From positions 496,001 through 560,000 of the forward strand of contig NZ_JNIY01000004.1 of NCBI RefSeq assembly GCF_000701465.1: 64,000 bases of DNA, given 5' to 3'. Made by a program: the position numbers and the translations under genes. The notes under the pieces are model-generated. The model was not told the origin of the DNA. It ran no database searches and saw only the letters and a list, made by a program, of their open reading frames with translations. Positions 47,294 to 58,527 of this stretch are shown one piece after another. Source of the DNA: Paraoerskovia marina DSM 21750 (GTDB lineage: Bacteria; Actinomycetota; Actinomycetes; Actinomycetales; Cellulomonadaceae). The stretch's first letter is position 1. Each line of letters begins with the position of its first letter.

Positions 47294-48988
47294 GTGACAC
47301 CTGACGAGCTCTCCCGCGCCCTCGGCGCCGCCCTGCATGCTGCCGTCGCCGACGGTTCCCTCGACCTCCCCGCCGACGCGGTGCCCGACACGGTGCACGT
47401 CGAGCGACCTCGTCAGCGTGAGCACGGCGACTGGGCGACGAACGTCGCCCTCCAGCTCGGCAAGAAGGCGGGGACGACGCCACGTGCCCTCGCCGAGGAC
47501 CTGGCCCGGCGACTGGTCGAGACCGAGGGGGTCAGGTCGGCCGACGTCGCGGGCCCCGGCTTCTTGAACATCACCCTGGACGCAGCGGCCGCCGGCGAGC
47601 TCGCCCGGACGGTCGTCGCCGCCGGGGCGTCCTACGGGCGCGGCGACGCCGAGGCGGGCAAGCGGGTGAACCTCGAGTTCGTCTCCGCGAACCCGACGGG
47701 CCCCATCCACATCGGAGGCGTCCGTTGGGCCGCCGTCGGGGACTCGTTGGCGCGGGTGCTCGAGGCGTCGGGCGCCGACGTGACGCGGGAGTACTACTTC
47801 AACGACCACGGTGCGCAGATCGACCGCTTCGCCCGCTCGCTCCTGGCCCGCGCCAAGGGGGAGGAGGCTCCCGAGGACGGGTACGGCGGCCAGTACATCT
47901 CCGACATCGCCGATGCCGTGATCGCCGACTGCGTCGCGGCGGGCGACCCCGACCCGCGGACGCTCGACGACGCCGCGGCGCAGGAGGTCTTCCGGTCGCG
48001 CGGGGTCGACCGGATGTTCGGCGAGATCAAGGCGTCGCTGCACGACTTCGGTGTCGACTTCGACGTCTACTTCCACGAGGACCACCTGCACGAGACGGGG
48101 GCGGTCGACCGCGCGGTCGCGCGGCTGCGTGAGGCCGGCCACGTCTACGAGGCCGACGGCGCGACCTGGCTGCGCACCACCGAGTTCGGGGACGACAAGG
48201 ACCGGGTGATCATCAAGTCCGACGGTGACGCCGCGTACATCGCGGGCGACATCGCGTACTACCTCGACAAGCGCGAGCGTGGCGCGGACGACGTCATCAT
48301 CATGCTGGGGGCCGACCACCACGGGTACGTCGCCCGCATGATGGCCGTCTGCGCGGCCTTCGGCGACACCCCCGAGAAGAACCTGCAGATCCTCATCGGG
48401 CAGATGGTGAACCTCGTCAAGGACGGGGACGCCGTGCGGATGTCCAAGCGCGCCGGCACGGTCGTGACGCTCGAGGACCTGGTCGAGGCCGTCGGGGTCG
48501 ACGCCGCGCGGTACTCGCTGGCCCGCTCCTCGGTGGACTCGAGCATCGACCTCGACCTCGACCTGCTGGCGCGGTCCACCAACGAGAACCCCGTGTACTA
48601 CGTCCAGTACGCCCACGCCCGGACCGTCAACGTGGCGCGCAACGCCGCGTCGCACGGGGTGGCCCGCCTCACGGAGGACGGCGCCGAGGCGTTCGACCCG
48701 TCGCTGCTGGACCAGCCGACCGAGGCCGCCCTGCTCGGGCGCCTGACCGAGTTCCCCCGGATCGTCGCGCAGGCGGCGGAGCTGCGCGAGCCGCACCGCG
48801 TCGCCCGCTACCTGGAGGCCCTCGCAGGCGACTACCACAAGTGGTACGGCGAGTGCCGCGTGACCCCGCTCGGCGAGGAACCCGTCACCGACACGCACCG
48901 GACCCGGCTGTGGCTCAACGACGCGACGCGCCAGGTGCTCGCGAACGGCCTCGGCCTGCTCGGCGTCAGCGCCCCGGAGCGCATGTGA
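47294..48988 (+). CDS. argS: Arginyl-tRNA synthetase
   Basis: Class I synthetase of 564 residues that charges tRNA-Arg. The N-terminal Add1 domain recognises the D-loop; the HIGH-type motif is [19 protein letters not shown] near 137-155 and the KMSKS-type motif is [11 protein letters not shown] near 380; the C-terminal anticodon-binding helical domain ends [13 protein letters not shown] prefer GTG at 47294 (leaderless, six bases after a -10 box); TTG at 47288 would add two residues. lysA starts inside the stop codon. Confidence 0.97.
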   Translation: MTPDELSRALGAALHAAVADGSLDLPADAVPDTVHVERPRQREHGDWATNVALQLGKKAGTTPRALAEDLARRLVETEGVRSADVAGPGFLNITLDAAAAGELARTVVAAGASYGRGDAEAGKRVNLEFVSANPTGPIHIGGVRWAAVGDSLARVLEASGADVTREYYFNDHGAQIDRFARSLLARAKGEEAPEDGYGGQYISDIADAVIADCVAAGDPDPRTLDDAAAQEVFRSRGVDRMFGEIKASLHDFGVDFDVYFHEDHLHETGAVDRAVARLREAGHVYEADGATWLRTTEFGDDKDRVIIKSDGDAAYIAGDIAYYLDKRERGADDVIIMLGADHHGYVARMMAVCAAFGDTPEKNLQILIGQMVNLVKDGDAVRMSKRAGTVVTLEDLVEAVGVDAARYSLARSSVDSSIDLDLDLLARSTNENPVYYVQYAHARTVNVARNAASHGVARLTEDGAEAFDPSLLDQPTEAALLGRLTEFPRIVAQAAELREPHRVARYLEALAGDYHKWYGECRVTPLGEEPVTDTHRTRLWLNDATRQVLANGLGLLGVSAPERM

Positions 48989-50385
48989 GCGCGCTCGGCG
49001 GGACCCCGGTCCTGCGGGAGACCGCGCCCGGCCACGTGTGGCCGGTCGGGACGAGCCTGACCGACGACGGCGCGCTCGTGCTCGGGGGCGCCGACGTCCG
49101 CGAGATCGCCCAGGTGCACGGCACCCCCTGCTTCGTGCTCGACGAGCTCACGTTCAGACAGCGAGCGCGTATGTTCGTCGGTGCGTTCGAGCAGGCGTTC
49201 GGCGCGATCGGCAGCAGTGTCGACGTCTACTACGCCGGAAAGTCGTTCCTGTCCGTCGCCGTCGCCCGGTGGGCGCGCGAGGAAGGGCTTCGCGTCGACA
49301 CGTGCACGGGCGGCGAGCTCGCCGTCGCGCTGCGTGCCGACGTCCCCGGCGCGGAGATCGGTCTGCACGGCAACAACAAGTCCGACGACGAGATCGCCCG
49401 GGCGATCGAGGCGCGGGTCGGCCGCATCGTCCTCGACTCGCCGGCCGAGATCGAGCGGGTGGCGCGTCTCGCCGCGATCGCCGGGCGCGACGAGACCGAC
49501 CCGGTCCCCGTCATGGTGCGCGTGACGACCGGCATCCACGCCGGCGGCCACGAGTTCATCTCGACGGCCCACGAGGACCAGAAGTTCGGCGTCCCGCTCG
49601 CGGGTGGTGCGGCGCTCGCGACGCTCGAGGCGGTGCTCGCGCACCCGGCGCTCGAGCTGCTGGGCGCCCACAGCCACATCGGCTCGCAGATCCAGGACGC
49701 GGCTGCGTTCGAGGCCGCCGCACGGGCGATGCTCGGACTGCGCGCCGACCTCGCACGGTCGAGCGGGGTCCTGGTGCCCGAGCTCGACCTCGGCGGCGGC
49801 TACGGCATCGCGTACACGCCTGAGGACGTGCCGATCGACGTCGACGGGGTGGCCCGTGCGCTCGCCGCCACGGTGCGCGACGCGTGCGCCGAGCTCGGGA
49901 CGAGCGTCCCGCGCATCTCCATCGAACCCGGTCGTTCGATCGTCGGTCCTGCCGGCGTCACGCTCTACTCCGTGGGTGTCGTCAAGGCGGTCACGGTCGG
50001 TGGCGCGTCCGACGACGAGACCGCCGTCCGGACGTACGTCTCGGTGGACGGGGGCATGAGCGACAACATCCGGCCGGCCCTCTACGGCGCGCGCTACCTC
50101 GGTCGTCTCGCCAACCGCCCGGGCGACGACGCCTCGCTGCGTGCGCGCGTCGTCGGCAAGCACTGCGAGAGCGGCGACATCGTGCTCCCCGACGTCGAGC
50201 TGCCGGCCGACGTGACCCCGGGCGACCTGATCGCGGTCCCGGCGACGGGCGCCTACGGGCGGTCGATGGCGAGCAACTACAACCATGTCCTCCGGCCGCC
50301 CGTGATCGGCGTGAAGGACGGAGAGATGCGTGTGCTCGTGCGCCGCGAGACGGAGGACGACCTGCTCGCGCTCGACCTCGGCTGA
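48985..50385 (+). CDS. lysA: Diaminopimelate decarboxylase
   Basis: PLP enzyme making L-lysine from meso-diaminopimelate, last step of lysine synthesis. In the 466-residue protein the PLP lysine is Lys86 in [17 protein letters not shown] and the glycine-rich [10 protein letters not shown] bind phosphate; EPGRSIVG and CESGDI (active-site Cys from the partner subunit) follow, with [12 protein letters not shown] near the C-terminus. GTG start, 4-nt overlap with argS. Coupling argS and lysA is an actinobacterial trait; the hom operon follows. Confidence 0.96.
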   Translation: MSALGGTPVLRETAPGHVWPVGTSLTDDGALVLGGADVREIAQVHGTPCFVLDELTFRQRARMFVGAFEQAFGAIGSSVDVYYAGKSFLSVAVARWAREEGLRVDTCTGGELAVALRADVPGAEIGLHGNNKSDDEIARAIEARVGRIVLDSPAEIERVARLAAIAGRDETDPVPVMVRVTTGIHAGGHEFISTAHEDQKFGVPLAGGAALATLEAVLAHPALELLGAHSHIGSQIQDAAAFEAAARAMLGLRADLARSSGVLVPELDLGGGYGIAYTPEDVPIDVDGVARALAATVRDACAELGTSVPRISIEPGRSIVGPAGVTLYSVGVVKAVTVGGASDDETAVRTYVSVDGGMSDNIRPALYGARYLGRLANRPGDDASLRARVVGKHCESGDIVLPDVELPADVTPGDLIAVPATGAYGRSMASNYNHVLRPPVIGVKDGEMRVLVRRETEDDLLALDLG

Positions 50386-50424
50386 CGCCAGACCTCGCGC
50401 GGGTGACCACGGTTCGGGCAGAAT

Positions 50425-50453
50425 CTGGACGCGGTGGGGGCGAGCACTATCCT
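50425..50453 (+). promoter_or_regulatory. Possible promoter of hom-thrC-thrB
   Basis: CTGGAC (50425-50430), 17-base spacer, TATCCT (50448-50453). It sits in the 121-base gap between lysA and hom and would start a ~45-base leader. Confidence 0.45.
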
Positions 50454-50506
50454 GGGTGCGCGGTGACCGCCGCCCGACGCCAACCCTGATCGAGAGCTGG
50501 TACTTC

Positions 50507-51829
50507 GTGTCTTCCCCCTCGTCCACCGACCGTCGTCCACTGCGCGTGGCCCTGCTCGGCTGCGGGGTCGTGGGGTCGCAGGTAGCGCGGATGCTGACCG
50601 AGCATGCCGCGGACCTGGCGGCTCGCGCCGGCGCGCCGCTCGAGCTCGTCGGCGTGGCAGTCCGTGACGTGACCGTCCCGCGCGAGGGCGTCGACCCGGC
50701 GCTGCTCACGACGGACGCGGGGCCGCTCGTCGACGCCGCCGACATCGTCGTCGAGGTGATGGGCGGGGACGAGCCCGCGCGCGGGCTGATGCTCCGCGCG
50801 ATCGCCGGCGGCGCTGCCGTCGTCACGGCGAACAAGGCGCTCCTCGCGTCGGACGGTCCGGCGCTCTACGCCGCCGCCGACGAGGCCGGTGTCGACATCT
50901 ACTTCGAGGCCGCCGTCGCCGGTGCGATTCCGATCGTGCGGCCCGTGCGGGAGTCTCTCGCGGGGGACCACGTGCGCAAGGTGCTCGGGATCGTCAACGG
51001 GACCACGAACTACGTCCTCGACCAGATGTCGACGACGGGCCTGGGCCTCGACGAGGCTGTCGCGCAGGCCCAGCAGCTGGGGTACGCGGAGGCCGACCCG
51101 ACCGCTGACGTCGGCGGGCACGACGCCGCGGCGAAGGCCGCCATCCTTGCCAGCCTCGCCTTCCACACCCGGGTGACGCTCGACGACGTCGCGTGCGAGG
51201 GAATCACGTCGATCACGGCCGACGACGTGGCCTGGGCGGCGAAGACGGGCCACGTCGTCAAGCTCCTGGCGATCGCCGAACGGACCCCCGACGGGGTCTC
51301 GGCCCGCGTGCACCCGGCGCTCGTGCCCGCCGACCACCCGCTGGCCGGTGTGCGGGGCGCGTTCAACGCGGTGTTCGTCGAGGCCGAGGCCGCCGGCGAC
51401 CTCATGTTCTACGGCCAGGGGGCGGGGGGCGCGCCGACGGCGTCGGCGGTCCTCGGCGACGTCGTCTCCGCCGCGCGGCACCGTGTCCTCGGGGGCAAGG
51501 GCCCCGAGGAGTCGACCTATGCCGCCCTTCCCGTCGTCCCGGCGTCGTCGGCGATCACGCGCTACCAGGTCCGCCTGCTCGTGGTCGACCGTCCCGGGGT
51601 CCTGGCACAGGTCGCGCACCTGCTCGCCGACCAGGGCGTCTCCATCGAGGCCGTGCGGCAGGCGCCGTCGGACCGTCCGGCCGGCGTCGACGAGCCGAGC
51701 GGGCTCGCCCACCTGATCATCACCACCCACACGGCGACGGAGGCTGCCCTCGCGGGGACGGTCGAGGCTGTCGCCGCGCTGGATCCCGTCCGGGAGATCA
51801 CGTCCGTCCTGAGAGTCGAGGGAGCCTGA
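50507..51829 (+). CDS. hom: Homoserine dehydrogenase
   Basis: NAD(P)H-dependent reduction of aspartate semialdehyde to homoserine, the branch to threonine and methionine. The 440-residue protein has Rossmann motif [14 protein letters not shown] near 15-28, the catalytic region [13 protein letters not shown] near 166-178 and [20 protein letters not shown] near 195-214, and a C-terminal ACT domain near 355-435 ([20 protein letters not shown]), so threonine feedback is likely. I chose the GTG at 50507, which fits homologues; no strong ribosome site. The stop overlaps thrC by one base. Confidence 0.95.
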   Translation: MSSPSSTDRRPLRVALLGCGVVGSQVARMLTEHAADLAARAGAPLELVGVAVRDVTVPREGVDPALLTTDAGPLVDAADIVVEVMGGDEPARGLMLRAIAGGAAVVTANKALLASDGPALYAAADEAGVDIYFEAAVAGAIPIVRPVRESLAGDHVRKVLGIVNGTTNYVLDQMSTTGLGLDEAVAQAQQLGYAEADPTADVGGHDAAAKAAILASLAFHTRVTLDDVACEGITSITADDVAWAAKTGHVVKLLAIAERTPDGVSARVHPALVPADHPLAGVRGAFNAVFVEAEAAGDLMFYGQGAGGAPTASAVLGDVVSAARHRVLGGKGPEESTYAALPVVPASSAITRYQVRLLVVDRPGVLAQVAHLLADQGVSIEAVRQAPSDRPAGVDEPSGLAHLIITTHTATEAALAGTVEAVAALDPVREITSVLRVEGA

Positions 51830-52929
51830 TGGCCCACCAGTGGCGCGGCGTCATCGCCGAGTACGCCGATCGTCTGCCCGCGCACCTGCTCGAGCGCACC
51901 GTCACGCTCGGCGAGGGCGGGACACCGCTCGTCGAGGCGCCGGTGCTCTCCGGGCGGACCGGTGCTCGCGTGTTCCTCAAGGTCGAGGGGATGAACCCCA
52001 CCGCGTCGTTCAAGGACCGTGGCATGACGGCCGCGATGTCGGCGGCGGCCGCGCGCGGCGCGGAGGCGGTCGTCTGTGCCTCCACCGGCAACACCTCCGC
52101 GTCGGCGGCGGCGTACGCGACGCGCGCCGGGATGGTCTGTGCGGTGCTCGTGCCCGACGGCAAGATCGCCATGGGCAAGCTCAGTCAGGCGATCGCGCAC
52201 GGGGCCAGGCTGCTCCAGGTCGACGGGAACTTCGACGACTGTCTGGTCGCCGCGCGCAAGCTGGCCGACAGCTACGCCGTCGAGCTCGTGAACTCGGTGA
52301 ACCCGGACCGGATCGAGGGGCAGAAGACCGCTGCGTTCGAGATCGTCGACGCGCTGGGCGACGCCCCCGACATCCACGTCCTGCCGGTCGGCAACGCCGG
52401 CAACATCACGGCGTACTGGAAGGGCTTCCGTGAGTACGCGGGGCAGGGTGACCCGGGCGCTCCCGGTGCGGACCTGCCGGCGGTCGCGAAGCGGACACCC
52501 GCGATGTGGGGCTTCCAGGCCGCCGGTGCGGCACCGATCGTGCTCGGGCACCCGGTGACGGAGCCCGAGACCGTCGCGACGGCCATCCGGATCGGCAACC
52601 CGGCGTCCTGGGCGCAGGCGGAGGCCGCGCGCGACGAGTCCGGCGGTGTCATCGAGTCGGTGACGGACGAGCAGATCCTCGCGGCGCACCGTGTCCTGTC
52701 CGCCGAGGCGGGCGTGTTCGTGGAGCCGGGATCGGCCGCGAGCGTCGCCGGTCTCCTCTCGCGTGCCGAGCGTGGGCTCGTGCCCGCCGGGGCGACGGTC
52801 ACCGTGACCGTCACCGGCCACGGGCTGAAGGACCCGCAGTGGGCCCTGCGCACCCCGGACGGCGCGGACGTCGAGCCGACCCGCGTCGGGGCCGACGTCG
52901 TGTCCATCGCCGACGCGCTCGGGCTCTGA
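51829..52929 (+). CDS. thrC: Threonine synthase
   Basis: PLP enzyme converting O-phosphohomoserine to threonine. 366 residues, with [12 protein letters not shown] near 28, the PLP lysine Lys62 in [29 protein letters not shown] near 83 and [14 protein letters not shown] near 187. The ATG overlaps the hom stop (TGATG), tying hom and thrC expression. Second gene of hom-thrC-thrB. Confidence 0.96.
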   Translation: MAHQWRGVIAEYADRLPAHLLERTVTLGEGGTPLVEAPVLSGRTGARVFLKVEGMNPTASFKDRGMTAAMSAAAARGAEAVVCASTGNTSASAAAYATRAGMVCAVLVPDGKIAMGKLSQAIAHGARLLQVDGNFDDCLVAARKLADSYAVELVNSVNPDRIEGQKTAAFEIVDALGDAPDIHVLPVGNAGNITAYWKGFREYAGQGDPGAPGADLPAVAKRTPAMWGFQAAGAAPIVLGHPVTEPETVATAIRIGNPASWAQAEAARDESGGVIESVTDEQILAAHRVLSAEAGVFVEPGSAASVAGLLSRAERGLVPAGATVTVTVTGHGLKDPQWALRTPDGADVEPTRVGADVVSIADALGL

Positions 52930-52940
52930 CGGAGGACAGC

Positions 52941-53885
52941 ATGCGTCTCGGTTCCGACCACGTACGCGTCAGGGTCCCGGCGACGAGCGCGAACCTCGGC
53001 CCGGGGTTCGACGCGCTCGGGCTCGCCCTCGGGATCTACGACGACCTCGAGGTGCGGGCGATCGCCCGGCCTGAGGTCGTCGTCGAGGTCGAGGGCGAGG
53101 GGGCCGGAGAGGTTCCGACCGACGAGACGCACCTCGTCGTCCGTGCGCTCCAGGCCGCGGTCGAGGTCGCCGGTGCGCCCCTGACGGGCCTGCACGTGCG
53201 CTGCGTCAACCGCATCCCGCACGGCCGCGGACTGGGGTCGTCGGCGGCCGCCGTCGTCGCGGGGATCACCGCGGCACGAGCGCTCGTCGAGGACCCGGAC
53301 GTCCTCTCGGACGAGGTGACGCTCGAGCTGGCCACGGAGTTCGAGGGGCACCCCGACAACGCTGCCCCCGCCGTCCTGGGTGGGGCCACGGTCGCGTGGC
53401 GCGCCGCGCGAGGGCCCCGGGCGATCCCGCTCGCGGTGCATGCCGACGTCGTCCCGACCGTCGTGGTGCCGACGCACCGTCTCGCCACCTCGCGCGCACG
53501 GGGGGTCCTGCCGGCTCAGGTCCCGCACGCGGACGCCGCGCTGAACGCGGGGCGTGCCGCGCTGCTCACCGCAGCGCTCTCCGTGCGGCCCGACCTCCTG
53601 CTCGAGGCGACGGAGGACCGGCTCCACCAGCAGTATCGGGCCGAGGTCATGTCTGCGTCGTACGAGCTGGTCCGGGGCCTGCGCGACGCCGGGCACGCGG
53701 CGACCATCTCGGGCGCCGGGCCGACGGTGCTGATCCTCGCGACCGCGTCGGACGGCGCCAGGATCGCCCATGACCTGCGAGAACTCGTCGACGATCAGAC
53801 CTGGCGGGTGCTGACCCCCGGGATCGACCACGGGGGAGTGCACGCGACGCGCGTCACACGACGGGGTTCCGCCGTCTCGCAGTGA
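52941..53885 (+). CDS. thrB: Homoserine kinase
   Basis: GHMP-family kinase phosphorylating homoserine before threonine synthase. The 314-residue protein has VPATSANLGPGFDALGLAL near 12-30, the ATP-binding loop IPHGRGLGSSAAAVVAG near 92-108 and the C-terminal motif ATISGAGPTVLILA. GGAGG sits five bases before the ATG. The gene order hom-thrC-thrB is conserved. It closes the threonine unit before rho. Confidence 0.96.
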   Translation: MRLGSDHVRVRVPATSANLGPGFDALGLALGIYDDLEVRAIARPEVVVEVEGEGAGEVPTDETHLVVRALQAAVEVAGAPLTGLHVRCVNRIPHGRGLGSSAAAVVAGITAARALVEDPDVLSDEVTLELATEFEGHPDNAAPAVLGGATVAWRAARGPRAIPLAVHADVVPTVVVPTHRLATSRARGVLPAQVPHADAALNAGRAALLTAALSVRPDLLLEATEDRLHQQYRAEVMSASYELVRGLRDAGHAATISGAGPTVLILATASDGARIAHDLRELVDDQTWRVLTPGIDHGGVHATRVTRRGSAVSQ

Positions 53886-54118
53886 TAGCATGAGCGAAGT
53901 TGTCGACCATCTCGTGGTCTACCGAGCCCGAATCTCGGGACATCTGCGCTCGGCGTGGAGCGTCTTCCGCGGGCCGACAGCTTCCGCCCGCACCGCCTTG
54001 CCTGATCATGGCTCGTGATGCGTGGCTCGACACACCACCCCGGCCGTCCAGCGCCGGGCGACCACCCACCGCCCCGCCGTGTCATCGGTCGGGCGTACCC
54101 GAGGGGGAAGGGTCCTTC
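53886..54118 (+). other. Long untranslated leader of rho
   Basis: 233 bases between thrB and the rho GTG without a supported gene. TAGCAT directly after the thrB stop (53886-53891) could be a -10 box but lacks a -35. A small CCCGA-ATC-TCGGG hairpin occurs at 53927-53939. Long leaders are known for Rho genes that control their own transcription by termination; whether that holds here is not visible. Confidence 0.35.
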
Positions 54119-56107
54119 GTGACAGACACCACCGAAACGGCCGCGCCGACCGGCGGCAGCCAGAACTCCCGCGCGCTGGGGTCCCTCCGCATCCCCGAGC
54201 TGCAGGCCATCGCGTCGCAGATGGGCGTGAAGGGGACCTCCAAGATGCGCAAGAGCGACCTGGTCGCCGCCATCTCCTCGCACGGCGGCTCCTCGCCGAG
54301 CGCTCCGAAGCGCGCACCGAAGTCGGCACCCACGGCGGCTCCTGCCGTGGGTGACGAGACGGGCGGCGCGCCGGCCGCGGACGCACCGCAGAAGCGCTCC
54401 CGTGCGCCGCGCGGCGACGCCGCGAGCGCCGTGGCGGCAGCGCTCTCCGAGACGACCGGTGCCCGTGCCGGCGCCGTGGACGAGCGCGTCTCGAAGTCCG
54501 ACGACCGCGCCCAGCGTGCCGCTCAGGCGGCCCGTTCGGTCGAGGGGGTCGGCGACGAGGGATCGCGTCGCAAGACGGCGAAGGACGACCGGGACGGCTC
54601 GCGTGCCAAGGGTGACGCGCAGAAGTCGGAGAAGTCGAAGAACGACGCTGCGCGCACCGACAGGCAGCACGGTGGCGACGCGGGCCGCGGGCAGGACCAG
54701 AAGTCCGACGGCGGTCAGCAGGGCGGCGGCCAGAGCTCCCGTCAGGGAGAGCGCCAGAACGACCGCCAGGGAGACCGTCAGGGCGACGGACGCAACCAGG
54801 ACGAGGGCCGGGGGAGCCGTCGGCGCCGCGGTCGTGACCGTGGTCGCGACCGCAAGCGGAGCCGTCCCCGGGGCCCGGGCGCGGACATCGCCAGTCTCGA
54901 CGAGGTCGAGCTGCAGGAGGACGACGTCCTGCTGCCGGTCGCGGGAATCCTCGACATCATGGACAACTACGCGTTCGTCCGGACCTCGGGCTACCTGCCG
55001 GGCAACAGCGACGTCTACGTCTCGCTCGGCCAGGTGAAGAAGTCGGGCCTGCGGCGCGGTGACGCGGTGACCGGTGCGGTCCGCCAGCCCCGTGACGGTG
55101 AGACCCCGAGCCAGGGCAACTCGCGGATCAACAAGTTCAACGCGCTGGTACGCCTCGACACGATCAACGGCATGCCCCCGGAGCAGGCGCGCCAGCGCGC
55201 CGACTTCGGCAAGCTCACGCCGCTGTACCCGCAGGAGCGTCTGCGCCTCGAGAACACCGAGGCCACGCGTCTGACCCCGCGCATCATCGACATCGTCGCG
55301 CCGATCGGCAAGGGGCAGCGCGGTCTCATCGTGGCTCCGCCGAAGGCGGGCAAGACGATCATCATGCAGCAGATCGCCAACGCGATCACGACGAACAACC
55401 CTGAGGTCCATCTCATGGTCGTCCTGGTCGACGAGCGGCCTGAAGAGGTCACCGACATGGAGCGGACCGTCAAGGGCGAGGTCATCGCCTCGACCTTCGA
55501 CCGTCCGGCGTCGGACCACACGATCGTCGCCGAGCTGGCGATCGAGCGGGCGAAGCGCCTGGTCGAGCTGGGCCAGGACGTCGTCGTGCTGCTCGACTCG
55601 TTGACGCGTCTGTCGCGCGCCTACAACCTGGCGGCACCGGCGTCGGGCCGGATCCTCTCGGGTGGTGTCGACGCCTCGGCGCTCTACCCGCCCAAGCGGT
55701 TCTTCGGCGCGGCCCGGAACATCGAGAACGGCGGGTCCCTGACGATCCTGGCCTCGGCGCTGGTCGAGACGGGGTCGAAGATGGACGAGGTCATCTTCGA
55801 GGAGTTCAAGGGGACCGGGAACATGGAGCTGCGGCTCTCCCGCAACCTCGCGGACAAGCGGATCTTCCCCGCCGTGGACGTCAACGCCTCCGGCACGCGG
55901 CGTGAAGAGGTCCTCCTCAGCCGCGACGAGCTCGGCATCGTCTACAAGCTGCGTCGCGTCATGGGCGCGCTCGACCAGCAGCAGGCCATCGAGCTGCTCC
56001 TGGGCAAGCTCAAGGACACCAGCTCGAACGTCGAGTTCCTGCTGCAGGTCCAGAAGACCACCCCGGCGAACTTCGCCGACGGCGACCAGCCGGGTCGCAC
56101 GGTCTGA
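54119..56107 (+). CDS. rho: Transcription termination factor Rho
   Basis: Hexameric RNA-dependent ATPase that ends transcription. The 662-residue protein has a Rho N-terminal helical domain near 18-60 ([20 protein letters not shown]), a low-complexity insert of ~200 residues rich in Arg, Gly, Asp, Gln and Lys (repeats such as [13 protein letters not shown]), the RNA-binding cold-shock domain from ~265 ([20 protein letters not shown]), Walker A APPKAGKT near 406 and the conserved [10 protein letters not shown] and [13 protein letters not shown]. The insert is typical of actinobacterial Rho and adds RNA contacts. GTG at 54119 follows GGGGAAGGG. Confidence 0.96.
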   Translation: MTDTTETAAPTGGSQNSRALGSLRIPELQAIASQMGVKGTSKMRKSDLVAAISSHGGSSPSAPKRAPKSAPTAAPAVGDETGGAPAADAPQKRSRAPRGDAASAVAAALSETTGARAGAVDERVSKSDDRAQRAAQAARSVEGVGDEGSRRKTAKDDRDGSRAKGDAQKSEKSKNDAARTDRQHGGDAGRGQDQKSDGGQQGGGQSSRQGERQNDRQGDRQGDGRNQDEGRGSRRRRGRDRGRDRKRSRPRGPGADIASLDEVELQEDDVLLPVAGILDIMDNYAFVRTSGYLPGNSDVYVSLGQVKKSGLRRGDAVTGAVRQPRDGETPSQGNSRINKFNALVRLDTINGMPPEQARQRADFGKLTPLYPQERLRLENTEATRLTPRIIDIVAPIGKGQRGLIVAPPKAGKTIIMQQIANAITTNNPEVHLMVVLVDERPEEVTDMERTVKGEVIASTFDRPASDHTIVAELAIERAKRLVELGQDVVVLLDSLTRLSRAYNLAAPASGRILSGGVDASALYPPKRFFGAARNIENGGSLTILASALVETGSKMDEVIFEEFKGTGNMELRLSRNLADKRIFPAVDVNASGTRREEVLLSRDELGIVYKLRRVMGALDQQQAIELLLGKLKDTSSNVEFLLQVQKTTPANFADGDQPGRTV

Positions 56108-56112
56108 CCGGT

Positions 56113-56150
56113 CCGCGCGGGGGACGGGATGATTCCCGGCCCCCGCGCGG
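56113..56150 (+). terminator. Terminator after rho
   Basis: CCGCGCGGGGG pairs with CCCCCGCGCGG over 11 bases, continued past an A/G mismatch by CGGGA/TCCCG with a TGAT loop; TT follows. Starts six bases after the rho stop. Confidence 0.75.
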
Positions 56151-56231
56151 TTCTGGCACAATGTAACCGGCTTCCGGTTCACGGCTGCGGCATTCGCAGG
56201 CGACCCGGAGCATCCACACAAGGAGAGATTC

Positions 56232-56444
56232 GTGAAGGCTGACATCCACCCCGAGTACGTGGTGACCGAGGTGTCCTGCACCTGTGGCAACACCTTTGTC
56301 ACGCGCAGCACCGAGACGTCCGGCAAGATCAACGCCGACGTCTGCAGCGAGTGCCACCCGTTCTACACGGGCAAGCAGAAGATCCTCGACACCGGTGGCC
56401 GTGTGGCACGGTTCGAGGCGCGCTACGGCAAGCGCAACAAGTAG
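56232..56444 (+). CDS. rpmE: 50S ribosomal protein bL31 (zinc-binding form)
   Basis: 70-residue ribosomal protein of the central protuberance. Zinc ligands are Cys16, Cys18 (CTC), Cys38 and Cys41 (CSEC), so this is the zinc-containing type normally repressed or replaced under zinc limitation. GTG start with AAGGAGAG six bases upstream. Its place between rho and prfA is conserved in actinobacteria. Confidence 0.96.
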   Translation: MKADIHPEYVVTEVSCTCGNTFVTRSTETSGKINADVCSECHPFYTGKQKILDTGGRVARFEARYGKRNK

Positions 56445-56564
56445 TTCTCCCGACGACGCCGGCGGCGTCGGCCGCGACAACCTCTCTAGGGGCAGTCTGC
56501 AGGCCGCGCCGTCGGCGTCGTCTTTGTCTGACCACCCACCGATAGCTCTCGAAGGGCACGCCCC

Positions 56565-57650
56565 GTGACCGAGCAGTTTGCCGCCGTCCACCCGATGCTG
56601 GCCGAGCACGCCGAGATCGAGCAGCAGCTCGCCGACCCGTCGGTGCACGCCGACGCCGGGCGGGCCCGGTCCCTGGGCCGCCGGTACGCCGAGCTCAACC
56701 AGGTCGTCGGTGCCTACCGCGCATGGCGCGAGGCCTCCGACGACGCCGAGGCGGCCGAGGAGCTCGCCGCAGAGGACGAGGCCTTCGCCGCCGAGCTGCC
56801 CGGGCTGCAGGAGGCCGCCGCCGCCGCGTCCGAGCGCCTGCGTCGTGTCCTCGTGCCGCGTGACCCGGACGACGGGCGAGACATCATCCTCGAGATCAAG
56901 GCCGGCGAGGGCGGCGCCGAGTCGGCGCTCTTCGCGGGGGACCTCCTGCGGATGTACCTGAGATACGCGGAACGGCGGGGCTGGTCGACGGAGATCATCG
57001 AGTCGACGGATGCCGAGCTCGGAGGCGTCAAGGACGTCCAGGTCGCGGTGAAGTCCCGCGGGAACGTGGCGCCCGAGGACGGTGCGTGGGCGAACCTCAA
57101 GTACGAGGGCGGGGTGCACCGTGTCCAGCGGGTGCCGGTCACGGAGTCACAGGGACGGATCCACACCTCGGCCGTCGGAGTGCTCGTGTTCCCGGAGGTC
57201 GAGGACGTCACCGAGGTCGAGATCGACCAGAACGACCTGCGGATCGACGTGTACCGCTCCTCGGGGCCCGGCGGGCAGTCGGTGAACACCACCGACTCCG
57301 CGGTACGCATCACCCACGTCCCGACGGGGATCGTCGTCTCGATGCAGAACGAGAAGTCGCAGTTGCAGAACAGGGAGCAGGCGATGCGCGTCCTCCGCGC
57401 CCGGCTCCTCGCGGCGCAGCAGGAGGCCGCGGCCTCCGAGGCTGCCGACATCCGCCGGTCGCAGGTCCGGACGGTCGACCGCTCCGAGCGGATCCGCACC
57501 TACAACTACCCCGAGAACCGGATCGCCGACCACCGGACGGGCTACAAGGCGTACAACCTGGACCACGTGCTCGACGGAGATCTCGAGCCGGTCGTCCGGT
57601 CGGCGATCGAGGCGGACGAGGCCGCTCGGCTCGCAGGCGCGGGCTCATGA
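56565..57650 (+). CDS. prfA: Peptide chain release factor 1
   Basis: 361-residue RF1 that recognises UAA and UAG. Domain 3 has the peptidyl-hydrolysis motif in [20 protein letters not shown] near 230-249; domain 2 carries the codon-reading loop around [13 protein letters not shown] near 186-198, with the anticodon-like PxT motif as PVT. The C-terminal [14 protein letters not shown] is typical. GTG start. The stop overlaps prmC, the methylase that modifies its GGQ glutamine. Confidence 0.96.
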   Translation: MTEQFAAVHPMLAEHAEIEQQLADPSVHADAGRARSLGRRYAELNQVVGAYRAWREASDDAEAAEELAAEDEAFAAELPGLQEAAAAASERLRRVLVPRDPDDGRDIILEIKAGEGGAESALFAGDLLRMYLRYAERRGWSTEIIESTDAELGGVKDVQVAVKSRGNVAPEDGAWANLKYEGGVHRVQRVPVTESQGRIHTSAVGVLVFPEVEDVTEVEIDQNDLRIDVYRSSGPGGQSVNTTDSAVRITHVPTGIVVSMQNEKSQLQNREQAMRVLRARLLAAQQEAAASEAADIRRSQVRTVDRSERIRTYNYPENRIADHRTGYKAYNLDHVLDGDLEPVVRSAIEADEAARLAGAGS

Positions 57651-58522
57651 CGGGCGCGGACGTACTCGTCCGCGACGCCGTCGACCGCTTCGACCGTGCC
57701 GGGATCGCGTCGCCGCGTGCGGACGCCGAGCTGCTGCTCGCCTTCCTCCTCGACGTGCCGCGGTCCGAGGTGGTGCGCCGCGTGCTGCTCGGCAGCGAGG
57801 TGCCCGAGGAGCTCCGGGGCCGGTGGGACGCGCTCGTCGTGCGCCGTGCCGCGCGTGTCCCGCTGCAGCACCTGACGGGACGGGCGGCCTTCCGGCACGT
57901 CGATCTCGAGGTGGGTGCCGGCGTCTTCGTGCCCCGACCGGAGACGGAGGTCGTCGCCGGCGAGGCGATCGACGCCGCCCTGCGGGTGACCGGCCGCGCA
58001 GAGATCGTCGTCGTCGACCTCTGCACGGGCTCGGGTGCCATCGCCCTCGCTGTGGCCGACGAGGTTCCCTCCGCCACCGTTCACGCGGTCGAGCTCGACC
58101 AGGGGGCGTACGGGTTCGCGCGACGCAACGTCGCCGCGCAGGGCGACTCCGTCCGGCTCGTCCGCGGTGACGCACGGACCGCGTTCGCCGACCTGGACGG
58201 CAGCGTCGACGTCGTCGTCTCCAACCCGCCGTACGTCCCGTCCGACGCCGTCCCCAAGGATCCCGAGGTGGCCCGGCACGACCCAGGTGTCGCGTTGTAC
58301 GGGCTCGGTACGGACGGCTTCGAGGTCCCGCGGGGGATCACCGCCGTGGCAGCCAGGCTGCTGCGGCCCGGGGGAGTGTTCGTGATGGAGCACGCCGAGG
58401 TGCAGGCCGACCTCGCGCGGCGGACGGCTGCCGACGCCGGACTCGTCGACGTCCGGACGCTCGCCGACCTCACGGGCCGCCCGCGCGCTGTCGTAGCACG
58501 ACAGCCGGACGTGAAAGACTGA
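57647..58522 (+). CDS. prmC: Release factor glutamine methyltransferase
   Basis: 291-residue SAM-dependent enzyme that N5-methylates the glutamine of the GGQ motif in release factors. N-terminal substrate-binding helices; SAM-binding motif [14 protein letters not shown] near 121-134; catalytic NPPY at 193-196. ATG overlaps prfA stop by four bases (ATGA), coupling enzyme to substrate. Confidence 0.95.
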   Translation: MTGADVLVRDAVDRFDRAGIASPRADAELLLAFLLDVPRSEVVRRVLLGSEVPEELRGRWDALVVRRAARVPLQHLTGRAAFRHVDLEVGAGVFVPRPETEVVAGEAIDAALRVTGRAEIVVVDLCTGSGAIALAVADEVPSATVHAVELDQGAYGFARRNVAAQGDSVRLVRGDARTAFADLDGSVDVVVSNPPYVPSDAVPKDPEVARHDPGVALYGLGTDGFEVPRGITAVAARLLRPGGVFVMEHAEVQADLARRTAADAGLVDVRTLADLTGRPRAVVARQPDVKD

Positions 58523-58527
58523 CGCGC

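Noticed and set aside
53795-56332. 845-codon open frame antisense to rho, and similar long antisense frames at 15729-17888 and 17849-20266
   Set aside because: All lie opposite secure genes (rho, hpf/ycaQ-like, secA) and have no recognisable motifs or ribosome sites; they follow from third-position GC bias.
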